Positions 35,320-47,000 of a stretch of DNA of 64,000 nucleotides are shown here, one piece after another. The notes under the pieces are model-generated. The model worked only from the letters and a program-made list of their open reading frames with translations. It did not search any database and was not told the origin of the DNA. This DNA is from Methanobrevibacter sp. Its GTDB lineage: Archaea > Methanobacteriota > Methanobacteria > Methanobacteriales > Methanobacteriaceae. Both the position numbers and the translations under genes were made by a program. Location of the stretch: NCBI RefSeq assembly GCF_017539065.1, contig NZ_JAFYHP010000027.1, positions 1 to 64,000 on the forward strand, given 5' to 3'. Within the stretch, counting starts at the first letter, position 1. Each line of letters starts with the position of its first letter.

Positions 35320-35357
35320 TATATAAAGATTTTCGAATGTAAATGCTCACTTGCATC
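35320..35357 (-). promoter_or_regulatory. AAGTG-box plus TATA promoter, copy B
   Basis: Minus-strand GATGCAAGTGAGCATTTAC, then ATTCGAAAAT and CTTTATATA. The box core is at 35341-35352 and the TATA box at 35320-35328. It differs from copy A at one core base and leads to 34753-35232. The remainder of the gap 35233-35515 holds the leader and nothing else I can identify. Confidence 0.65.
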
Positions 35358-35515
35358 CCAAAACAATAAAATAAAGAAAAATAAGAAATATTTTAAAAAA
35401 ACAATTGATTTATAAAAGCTATAGTCATTTTAAAACTTCACATGATATTAAAACTCTGCTAATTAGATTAAATCAACACTTAATTATTTAATGTATTTTC
35501 AATAGAAATTATTCC

Positions 35516-36265
35516 ATGAATTATGGTCTTGACGGAAACGGGAAAACATTGATCTTCATTCATGGACTTTCAGACAGTCTGTTGTATTGGGAATTTTTTG
35601 TAAACAATCTCAAACATGACTATCAAGTCTTAAGAGTCGATTTAAGAGGGCATGGAGAATCTGAACTAGGAAATGAAGAGATCACGATTGACACCTATGT
35701 CAATGATTTGAATAATCTTTTAGAGGAATTGGATATATCAGAAGTTAATTTAATCGGGTTTTCACTTGGTGGTGCTGTCGCACTTGATTTTGCAATTAAA
35801 TATTCGCAAAAAGTGGATTCAATAGTGTTAATGTCTAGTTTTTACAAAGTGGATGAGGCGTTAAGAAGTACTTTAAATCAATTTAAAAATAGCTTAAATC
35901 TTGGCTTTGAAGAATTCTATGACAATATTCTGCCAATGGTATTATGTCCGGAGGTCATTGATGACAATAAAAAGGAGTTAGAACTGTTAAAAGACATGGC
36001 TTCACAAAATGCCAACATTGAAGCTTATATTAAAGCCGTTGATGTCTGTTTAAATTTCAATGTTGAAAAACATGTATCGCAAATTAACGTGCCTACACTA
36101 ATTTTAGCAGGAAAGTACGATGAAATCTCCACTTTGGATATGCAAAAAGAATTGCAAAAAAGGATTGGAAATTCAAAATTGATTGTATTTGATAATACAA
36201 AACACAATCTTCTAGTTGGAAAAAACAATGAAAAGATATTAGCCATTCTAAAGGAATTCTTTTAA
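35516..36265 (+). CDS. Alpha/beta hydrolase
   Basis: 249 residues, a complete alpha/beta-hydrolase fold. Oxyanion motif FIHGLSDS (about 13-20), DLRGHGES, nucleophile Ser in IGFSLGGAV (about 84), acid Asp in LAGKYDEIS (about 204), and His in FDNTKHNLL (about 231). No signal peptide. The substrate cannot be read from sequence; by family it would be an esterase, lipase or thioesterase. It lies convergent to the MATE-NRPS genes, so a role in product release or editing is possible but unproven. Confidence 0.85.
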   Translation: MNYGLDGNGKTLIFIHGLSDSLLYWEFFVNNLKHDYQVLRVDLRGHGESELGNEEITIDTYVNDLNNLLEELDISEVNLIGFSLGGAVALDFAIKYSQKVDSIVLMSSFYKVDEALRSTLNQFKNSLNLGFEEFYDNILPMVLCPEVIDDNKKELELLKDMASQNANIEAYIKAVDVCLNFNVEKHVSQINVPTLILAGKYDEISTLDMQKELQKRIGNSKLIVFDNTKHNLLVGKNNEKILAILKEFF

Positions 36266-36332
36266 ACTAAAAAGTTAATCTCATCCAGAATGGCCTATTT
36301 TTAAATCTTACCCTAACATTATTAGTTGGGGT

Positions 36333-38060
36333 TTAATTTTTTATAGTTATTACAGTACTGTTTAAGCCCAATACTCTTGAGTAATCAATCTTATCTGCAA
36401 TCTTATTTAAAACACTGATGTTGTCGAATTTCAAATTATCATTTTCAATTACAGGATTGAAGTCAATTCCAGTATCTTTAATGGATATCAATATGTTATC
36501 ATCATTATTTCTAACAATAACATCAATAGCATCAATGCTTTCATTGGTGTCAATGATATTTACAAGCATTTCTTCAATAGCCAAACTGACTAAAGTAGCT
36601 GATTTGTTTCCAGATAAATATTTTTGGACTTCACGAGCCAAATTAACAGCCTCCTTAACATCACCATTAATTGTATGCTCAAATACCTTTTTATCATCAT
36701 TATGTTTATTAATGAAGAATCCTAAGTATTCTCCATTAGTTTTTCTACCAATATGTCTTGAATAGGCAATGATGAACAGTATTGTAACTGCTTCAGCAAT
36801 TGCAAATGAAATCCAAATTCCATTTCCTCCAATAAAGAAAGACAATACAACTGCAAAACCAATTGGACAGATAAAACCTTCAAGTAGTGAAATAATTGTA
36901 GATAACCTGTTTTTTTGAATTGCCTGAGCATAGAAAGTGTATAAAAATGTAATTGCAGTTCCAACATAACTAATTGCAAATATTCTTAAAGCATTTAAGA
37001 CAACAGGCACATCGGCAGGATTTTTAACACTATACAGTAACAACAAGGATTGAGGATAAACTATAAATAATATTGCCAATGCCAAACTAGCAACAAGAAC
37101 GATTTTTAGAGACCTTTTAATTATATAATTAACTCCAGAATAGTCTTCTTCTTTAAAGTAAACTGAAACAATAGGAGACATTGTTTGAGAAGTCCCAATT
37201 AAGAAAATATATAATATAAACAGACTGTTATAGCAGATGCTGAATGCAACAAGTCCAGATTTTCCAATATATATCCCAATTAATATGTTAATGATGAATA
37301 ATTTTAATGTTAAGTACAATTGTGTTGATGAAGAAGAAAATCCCGAAGTTACAATTTGTTTAATATAACCAAAGAATTCACCCATTTTCAATTTTATGAA
37401 CTGCAATGTGCGTTCTGATTTGAAGAAATAATATGAAATAAATATAGAGCCCATTAAAAAACCTGTTGAAGACGCTAATGCAGCACCGCCAACACCCATT
37501 GCAAAGAATTTAATGTAAATAAAGTCAAAGCAAAGGTTAATTATGTTCGCCAACAATATTGCTCTAAACGGTAGTGTTGGAATACCATCGGCCCTTATGA
37601 AATAAGATAGACTCATCATATAACATAAACATGGCATTCCAATTACAAATGCAGAGAAAAAACTTGTAACCTCAGGAACCAATTCAGGTTGTGAAGCACA
37701 TAAGAATTGTGCAATTGACCCGGAAAATGCCAAACCAAAAATTGCGATTAGTATTCCTATTGTTAATAAGGATATGAGAGCAACAGTGAAATAACCGTTA
37801 CTCTTTTTATCATCAAATTCTGCTTTTGCTACAGAACAAAGTACACTTCCGCCTAATCCAATCATCCAATAAATGAGATTGATGAATGTAGACACAGGAG
37901 CTACAATTTGGATTGCTGATAGGTTACCAGCACCCAGTAAAAAACTTACAATTAACCCATCAACAAACAGGCAAATATTTCCCGCCATTGAAGTGAATAG
38001 CGTAGGCAGAAAAAATTCCTTGAATTTACTTCTTAATAAATCATAATTACGTTCATACAT
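36333..38060 (-). CDS. MATE-family exporter fused to an RsbW-like ATPase domain
   Basis: 575 residues. Residues 1 to about 445 form a 12-helix MATE transporter (LFTSMAGNICLFVDGLIVSF, then VDGLIVSFLLGAGNLSAIQI). About 455-575 is a GHKL/HATPase domain: N box LAIEEMLVNIID (about 496) and G1-like IKDTGIDFNP. The G2 region, where the free kinase 48037-48414 has GGLGIFLTKEIADELDY, reads FDNISVLNKIADKIDY, so the ATP-lid glycines are missing. The fused domain may bind the STAS partner without phosphorylating it. It begins 8 bp after the NRPS stop, so the NRPS product is the likely cargo. Confidence 0.85.
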   Translation of the reverse strand: MYERNYDLLRSKFKEFFLPTLFTSMAGNICLFVDGLIVSFLLGAGNLSAIQIVAPVSTFINLIYWMIGLGGSVLCSVAKAEFDDKKSNGYFTVALISLLTIGILIAIFGLAFSGSIAQFLCASQPELVPEVTSFFSAFVIGMPCLCYMMSLSYFIRADGIPTLPFRAILLANIINLCFDFIYIKFFAMGVGGAALASSTGFLMGSIFISYYFFKSERTLQFIKLKMGEFFGYIKQIVTSGFSSSSTQLYLTLKLFIINILIGIYIGKSGLVAFSICYNSLFILYIFLIGTSQTMSPIVSVYFKEEDYSGVNYIIKRSLKIVLVASLALAILFIVYPQSLLLLYSVKNPADVPVVLNALRIFAISYVGTAITFLYTFYAQAIQKNRLSTIISLLEGFICPIGFAVVLSFFIGGNGIWISFAIAEAVTILFIIAYSRHIGRKTNGEYLGFFINKHNDDKKVFEHTINGDVKEAVNLAREVQKYLSGNKSATLVSLAIEEMLVNIIDTNESIDAIDVIVRNNDDNILISIKDTGIDFNPVIENDNLKFDNISVLNKIADKIDYSRVLGLNSTVITIKN

Positions 38061-38068
38061 TTAGACAT

Positions 38069-41000
38069 CTACTCCAAAAATCCCATTCCTTTAAGGTAAT
38101 TGATAAAGTTATTCAAGTAGTCATAGGTTGTTAAAGGCCAATATACATCTAAATGATTTAAAATATTGGTAGTGAATGTATTTGATACATTGACTATGCT
38201 TCTGTTTTTGGCTTTACCCATACCAACTTGTGTAACAAGTCCTGAAATACCTTCTTGCTTTGATTCATCTTTTCTGGCTTCATCTAATAATTCATTGAAT
38301 TCATCCATTTCCACTTTACTCATTTCATAGCCTTGAGCAACGATTGTATGTAAGACATCAGCATAAGTAATATAATGACTGTTATATGCATTGAACACAG
38401 TGTTTTCTTTTGGTGTTTTAGCTAAAGCAATAATAGATCTTGCTACAATATCAATAGGGCTGAATTCTGTTTGCGCAACAAGCAAATCGAATGGCATTGC
38501 ATGCAGAGTAACATATGCTTTTAAACGGTTAATGAAACCGTTTGACTCAAAGTTGATTTGGAACTCCGCATCAGCCTCCCTTGCCATCAGGTTACCTACA
38601 CGAACTATTTTACCTTCGCCCCCTTCAACAACATGCTCAAGAACCAGACGTTCGGCTGCAAACTTACTGGATAAATATTTATTGTCCAATGCCTGACCAA
38701 CATACAATGTTTGCTCATCAAATACAGTGTCTTTAGGTGGGAAATTATTAACGCTCTCACCAGCAGTACTGGTTGTAGAAACTTGAACATAACAAGCACC
38801 AATGCGTTTAGCAAATTCCAATCCATTTTGTACCCCAAAAATATTAACATCTTCGATTTGACTGCCTTCAGCAAAGTGTTTTACATTAGCCGCTGAGTTA
38901 ATGATTGTGTCAATAGGATAGCTTTCAAGTTTCTTGAAATCTTCAATGTTTGTAATGTCACCTTCAACGACAAAAATCCGTTTACCGAATAAATCTTCGT
39001 AATTTTCATCAAAGTAATAAAAGAGTAAAGATTTCAATCTTTCTTCAGCTGTAAGGCCTCTTCCGGCACGTTGCAGACAATAAATAAATCCATCTTCATT
39101 TTCTATGAGATCTTTAAGTATATGGATTCCTAAAAATCCGCTTGCCCCTGTAACTAAAACGTTACCCAAATCTCGCAAATCACCATTTATGAAGTTATCC
39201 ATAGTATTTTGACTTAAAAGCTCATCAATTCTTGAATAATCATATTGACTTTCCTCACTTTCAACAATTTCTGTTCCTGAAATAAATTCCGCCAAATCTC
39301 TTGGAGTAGGATAATTAAATATGTCCGCATATTGAACTTCATAACCTTCATTTAAAGCACTGATAGTGAGTTTAGTCACAAGCAGAGATGTTCCACCAAT
39401 GTCAAAGAAATTGTCTGTAACTCCAACTTTATTCAGGCCTAAAATCTCCTCAAATGCAGATGCAAAGAACGCTTCGACATTGTTAGTTGGTTTGACATAT
39501 TCATTGGATATTTCAGGAATAGGTAATTTCTTAACTTCAATTTTACCGTTCAGTGTCCAAGGCAATTCCTGAAGCTGGACGAAAACAGATGGAACCATAT
39601 ATCTTGTTAATGATTGAGAAATGAAATCTTTTAGTTCGTCCTTATCGATTTCCTCATCTGAAGTGTAATAAGCACATAAATGGTCATTATCATTAATCTT
39701 TTTAATTGCACAAACAACTTCTTTGATATCACCGAATTTTAAGATCACCTGTTCAACTTCTCCCAACTCAATTCTCAAACCATTAAGTTTAATTTGATTG
39801 TCCATTCTTCCATGAATTACTACTTCACCTTCAGGGTCAATTACACCATAATCCCCTGATTTATAATAGTTAATACCATTGATTTCAATGAATGATTCTT
39901 TTGTACGTTTTTCTTTGTTCAGATAACCTTTTCCTACACCTAATCCTCCAATACATACTTCACCTATTACTCCATCAGGAACTAAATTGCCGTCAATGTC
40001 ACGTATATCCATAATCACATTGTAATGTGGTTTACCTGTTGTGATATTTTCAGAACTTGTAAGTAATTTATGGTTTGTATGTATTGTGGTTTCTGATGGT
40101 CCGTATCCATTGTATAAGTTAACATCAGGATTAATGGATTTGATTCTAGTGTATAATTGTGGTTTAAATGGTTCTCCAGCTAGAGAAACGGATTTAAGAT
40201 TTTTGAATGCTTCCTGCATTTCCTCTAAATCAAGGTATTGGAACATTCTTGAAGGGGTTCCCGCCATTGCATCAACTTTTGTACGTTTAATTAATTTCGC
40301 AAGAGCAAGTACATCTTTTGCCTCAACATCACTTGCAAATACATATGTTAAACCGTGTGTTAACGGCACTAAAACATCACAGACAGAAATATCAAATGTT
40401 ACTGTCTGAATTCCTAAAACACGTTTTCTATTTTCTACTACATCAGTAATATAGTTGTTTTCAGGTTTTACAAGCAGATAGTTTGTAATATTTCTGTGGG
40501 TGAGCATAACTCCTTTAGGATTACCTGTTGATCCTGATGTGTAAATTAAAAATGCAAGATTATCAGGGTCAAGTTCAACAATAGGGTTGGTTTCATTTTC
40601 TTCTTTTAATAAATCAAATACATTTAATGTAGTGGAATCACTAAAATCAGAAATGATATAATCCGCTTCAGAGTCACTGTAAATATAATTAATACGTTCT
40701 TCAGGATATTCTGGATCAACTGGAATGAATGCTGCTCCCGCTTTGATGATACCCCACATGGATGCAGTTAAGTTACTGTCACGTTTAAGTTTGAATAAAA
40801 CTTTGTCTCCCGGTTTAACTCCTTTTTTAATTAAAGCATTGGCAATACGATTAGCTTTGCGATTCAGTTCATCATATGTAAATTCACCATCTTCAGCAAT
40901 TAATGCCAATTTATCCTTATTTTTCTCAACAGTCTCATGGAACACTTCGTTTAGGAACGGATTGAATGAATAATCAAATTCTTCAAGTTCAGGTTCATCT

Positions 41001-44000
41001 ATAATGGCAACATCCTTGACTTTTGTTTCAGATATGTCACAGGTCATGAATTTTTCAATAATTGTCTTAACAGCACTATTGAATAAGTCAATCATATGGC
41101 TTGAATAAAGGGAATCATCATATTGGTTGATTAATTTCAACTCTCCTTTTTCCTCCAAGATATTGAATGATATTTTAAACCTTAATGAATCATAATCGAT
41201 TCTTTCTCTTTCATAGGTTTTGCCGTTCATATTCAAATCTTCAATAATTTCTCCCTGATAGACATATAGGAATTCGGGAGCCAAATCATATTTGTTTGCA
41301 ATTTTAGTATATGGATAAAACTCATAATTCAAAGTGTTCAACCAGTTTTCATTAACATTTTCAAGCAAATCTTTAATGGATTTGTCTGATTTGATATGGC
41401 ATGTGAAAGGAAGTGTTTTTACAAGCATTCCAATAGTATTTCGATATTTTGGATTGGTTCTGCCTGTTGATATTGTTGAAATCAATAAATCTCTAGTAAA
41501 AGTGAACTTGGATAATGCCAAAATTGTAGCTGACAGGAACAAATTGTTTTCAGTTATGCCCTCTTTTCTGCAGAAATTATGAATATCACTGGCATTTAAG
41601 GATAGTTCATTTGTGCATAAAACACCTTCTTCATCAGATTCAAGATCAGGTGTAACTACAGTTGATTCCTCAAATTCAGAAATTTCCCTATCAAAGAATG
41701 CTTCAGCTTGCTTGTATTTATTTGATTGTTCCAATTCACTTTCAATTAAACTATATTCAAAGGCATCAACCGTTTCTTGCGGAATTTCATCGATTTTACC
41801 ATCATAAATTAGGGTAATGTCTCTAAAGAAGAGATTTGCTGATGTTCCGTCTAAAATTAAATGGTGGAAATCATTGAGCAAGACAACTTCTGTAGGAGTT
41901 TCGATTATTTTAAACCTGAATAAGAAGTCTTCAGATAATGAAAACGGACGTATAAACTTGTCGATGTCATCTTGTGTTACTTCCACATCCTGTTTTGTAA
42001 TTGTTATTAAGTCTGAAACATCTAAGCCGTCATTTCTTTTCTGTAATATTTCACCATCTTTTTGAACAATTTCCATTTTTAGATAAGAATGCAAATCAAT
42101 GGCATCAATGATTGCTTGCCTTAATTTGGCTGAATCTACATTGTTATCAAATCTAATGATTTTCGGTAAATTGTAACCTATTTTATCAGGATTTTTAATA
42201 CAGTCAAAGTATACTCCCAGTTGATTGTGCGTTAAAGGATAGTATTCTCTCAATTCAACCTCTTCAGTTTCGGATACTTCTTCAGCAGCATTTATCAGAT
42301 CAACAATTTCCATAACATTCTTTGATTTCATCATGTCCATTATACTTACATCAACTTTTAGCTCTTCGGAAATCCTTGCAAGCAGCTGAATGACGGTAAG
42401 TGATGTGAAACCAATGCTGAACAGATTGGTTGTAACACCAAAGTCATCTTTGGAAATAATTTCCCTACACATATCCAATACACTTTGTTCCAATTCATTA
42501 GACGCCTCAACAACCTCCGTTATCTCATCATCAACTGATGGAAGGGGCAATTTTTTCCTGTCCAATTTACCGTTAGGATTTAAAGGCAATTCATCCAATT
42601 GAATAAAGAATGTTGGAATCATGTAATCTGTTAATTCCTGTGAAATGTCCTCTTTTAATTTATTGGCATCAATTTGCGAATCTGCAACATAATATGCACA
42701 TAAATATTCAGTATCATTGATGACCTGTACATTAACAAATACCAAATCAATAATACTGTTTTTTAGTATGACATTTTCAATTTCACCGGTTTCTATTCTT
42801 AAACCCCTAAGTTTAATCTGTGAGTCTGCCCTACCTACAACCACTAATTCACCGTTGTCAAGTTTATAACCTAAATCACCGGTATTGTAATAAGGAATAC
42901 CATTTTTAGTATAGAATACTTCTTCTGTTAGCTCAGGTTTGTTCCAGTATCCTGCAGAAACTCCGACTCCACCAAGTGCAATATTTCCTACAATATTGTT
43001 AGGTAATGGATTATTGTCAATGTCCACGATTGAATCGATAGTGTTATGAATAGGTTTTCCTTCAGATACAATGTTATCCTGCATCAGTTTTGCATGAGAT
43101 GCAATAGTTACTTCTGTCGGACCATAGGAGTTATAAATTTCAGCATCAGTGTATTTGACTAATGTAGGATATAATGATTCGATGAACTTTTCACCACCTA
43201 TAGTAATGACCTTAATGTCTTTTATAACCCTTTTGAAATCATCAATTGTTAAATATTGCTGCAGTCTAGATGGTGTTGCTGACATTCCGTCAATTTCATA
43301 TTTTTTAATTAAGGCTGCCAATCTAATTGGATTCATTGATGTTTCCTCATCCGCAAGAACCATCGGAACTCCATTCATAACAGATGCGAAGGCTTCACGC
43401 AGGAATGCGATAAATGAAGCGGTCGTTATGGATAACATTTTTGAAACATCACAAGCTATTGCATTTATAGGAGAGTTTTCAGGAGTAGGCTTAATATAAT
43501 TTGTAATGCTGTCCTGCTTTATCATTACCCCTTTCGGAAGACCTGTTGAACCGGATGTATAAATTAGTAGTGCAATGTCATCATTTTTTAAATCCACTTT
43601 TGGATTTTGAGTATTTGTTCCGTCAAGTAAACTGTCAATATCAACTTCACCAGTAAGCGGGTCATCGGATATAATCATCTTACATCCACTATCCTCCTGA
43701 ATATGAGTGATTCTCTCTTGAGGATACTTCGGATCCACTGGGATAAAAGAAACACCCGCTTTCAAAGCACCTATAAGTGCTATCATCAATTTAGAAGTTC
43801 TATTTAATTTCAAAATGATTTTATCATTTGTTTTCAAACCCCTATCAATTAATGAATTTGCAAATACATTTGCTTTTGCGTTAAGTTCTCCGAAAGTTAA
43901 ATTGGTGTCATTTGCATAAACTGCAATATCATCTGCTTTTTTAGGGGCAATGTATTCAAATTTATCTTTCAATAATGGTTCATGGATGTCTAATGTTAAC

Positions 44001-47000
44001 TCATTTTCCTTTTTAGCTATTTCATTTTCTTCAAGGCTAGTTAAAAGTGAAACGTCTGAAGCATTTTGAGTTAAAGAATCCATGAATTTATTTAATACTA
44101 AATCAATGCTTTCAACTAACGTTTTCATCAGTTCATGTGAATACAATTGGTCATTATAACGTATGATGAGATTAATGTTTTCCAAATCCTCTTCAACATA
44201 TATGCAAATGTTGAATTTAGGATAATCAAGTTCCAAGGGTTCAACTTTAACTTTATTTCCGTTTTTCAATACTTTCTCATCAAATAATCCCACTTGATAT
44301 GCATAATAAATTTCCGGAACAAAATTGTATTCTTCAAATATTTTGGTAAACGGATAAGATTCATTGTCAATTGTATCGACAAAAGCATCATTCACGGAAT
44401 TAATGTAATCCAAAACACTTTGATTGGTATCAATAGTCATTGCAATTGGAAGAGACCTTACAATCATTGCCAATGTTTTGAAATACTTAGGATTGATTCT
44501 TCCATTGGAAATTGTAGTTAAAAGCATGTCCTTGGTGTATGAGAATTTAGACAATGTTAAAAGAGCTGAAGATAAAAACAAGCTGTTTGGAGTTATACTG
44601 TTCCTTTTGGAGAATTCGAAAATATCATCCTTATTGATTTTAACTGAAACCTCTTTAAGAGAACCCAAATCTTTTTCACCGATAATGTCAGGCTCGACTG
44701 AAGTGACATTTTCAATATCTACCAATCTGTCTTCAAAGAACTCTTTAGCTTTAAGGTATTTTTCACTTCCTTCTAGTTCTTTTTCATCTAAAATAAAGTC
44801 AAATCCAGAACTGACTTCTTCTGCATCATTAACATCATCATATTCATCTAATAACTCATTAATAAATAGATTTACTGAAGTTCCATCAAATAATATATGG
44901 TGAACATCCATAAGCAATATGGTTTTATCTTCTGTATAATAAATTTCAAAACGATACAATGGTCCTTTAAACAAGTCAAATGGCCGTGCAAAACTGTTTT
45001 TAATCTCATCTGTAGCTAAACTTTCAAAGATATCGACAGCCACAGGTTCATCGTCCTGTCTTTTAAGATATGTTTTACCGTTTTCCTCAAATAATATGCT
45101 TTTAAGGTAAGTATATTTATTTACTAGATTAACTATTGATCTTTTAAGTTTTTCCACATCAATGTTGGATCCAAAATCAACGGCAGAGGTTGTATTATAA
45201 ATCAATTTGTCAGGATGCTTTATGGATTCAAAGTAAACTCCCAACTGATTTTGGCTTAAAGGATACAGGTCTTGCTTTTCATGAGATGCCTCTGCAGATT
45301 CAATTGGAGTGTCAATTAAAGTTGTCAGGGTTTGAATGTCTTTTGATTCACTAAGCTCTTTAATGCTGAGTTGCACTCCCCAATTGGATGCTATTTCATA
45401 AGCAATTTTTATTGATGAAAGTGAAGTCAAACCTAATTTAATTAAATCGGTAGTGACACCAAATTTATCTGTTTTTAACACTTTTGAGATAATTTCGAAT
45501 AATTTAATTTCAATCTCTGTTTTTGGTTCGATAATTTCTTCGATAGCAAATTCTGGTGTTGGAAGAGCTTTGACGTCCACTTTTCCATTCAGGTTAAGTG
45601 GGAACTCGTCCATTTTCATATAAAATGAAGGAACCATATATGGTGTCACTTTACTCTTAATGAACTCATTTAAGTCATCCTCATCAATTTCGCCATCACT
45701 AATATAATAGCATACAAGGTTATCATTTCTAAGTTCAACAACTGCATTTGTAATTGATGGTGAATAATTTAAAACAACATTTTCAATCTCTCCGGGCTCA
45801 ATCCTTAAACCTCTAAGCTTGATTTGCCTGTCGATTCTTCCCTTAACCACAAGTTCACCATCAAAAGTGAAGTATCCTTGGTCTCGGCTGTGAACCATTC
45901 TTTCATTTTCCCAGCAATCAGAAAACGGATTTTCAACAAAACTTTCATTAGTCTGGGATTCATTATTATGATATCCTAACGCTAATTTTAAACCAGATAT
46001 AACGATTTCACCAGGAACTCCAATTGGAAGAGGCATGTTATTTTTATCCACTATATAAACCCACGTATTTCCTGCAGGGAAACCCACTGGGATTTCATCC
46101 AATTGTGATGCTTTTTTGACGTCCTGATATGCAATTACTAAAGCTTCAGAAGAACCATAACAGTTAATCAAATCAGTTTTACGACTTAATATAGTTGGTG
46201 TTGCTTCTTTTAATCTTTCACCTGCAATAATCATATTCTTTGTTTTAATTTCTGTTTTCTCCAATATGGTTGCCCCAAGAACGGTAGGTAAAATTAAGGC
46301 ATCAAGTGGAGTTACCTGTAAAAATTCAATTAATTCAGGAACATTCTCTTTTAAATGCTCATTTAATATGATACAATTGGCTCCCTTAACAAAAGCAGAA
46401 TATAGCACAACTGAAAATGCAAATGTGAAGTTAACGTAACATGCAATGTCTGAACCGGATGTTAAATATTTTGAAGAGTATAATGCTTCAAGTAAGAAAG
46501 TGTAATGGGATGATTTAACTCCTTTTGGATTTCCGGTTGACCCTGATGTGAAATAAATTACTGCCGGATCGCTAGCAACCGCATTATTTGGAGACACTTC
46601 ATCGGCGTCCAAATCCAAATCTTCAATGTATAATATATTTTTATCTTCAAATTGCGAAGCAAAATCAACAGTTTTTGAAGATATGATATAATTCATATCA
46701 CTGGCTTCAATAATATAATCAATTCTGTCCTTTGGGTATGTTAAATCAAGAGGGACAAAAACGGAAGCATTTCTTGTAATTCCCATACAAGAGACAATGT
46801 ACATAGGAATTCTTGGAAGCAGAACACCAACGCATTCACCTTTTTCAACACCTAAATTATGCAATATTGCTGATAAAGCATTAATATATCTATCAAATTC
46901 ACCGTAAGTTATATCAGTTATTGTATCGGAGATGGCTATTTGATTTGGTGTTTTTAAAGCATTATTATGGATATAATTCATTATTGTTTCATTTTCATCG

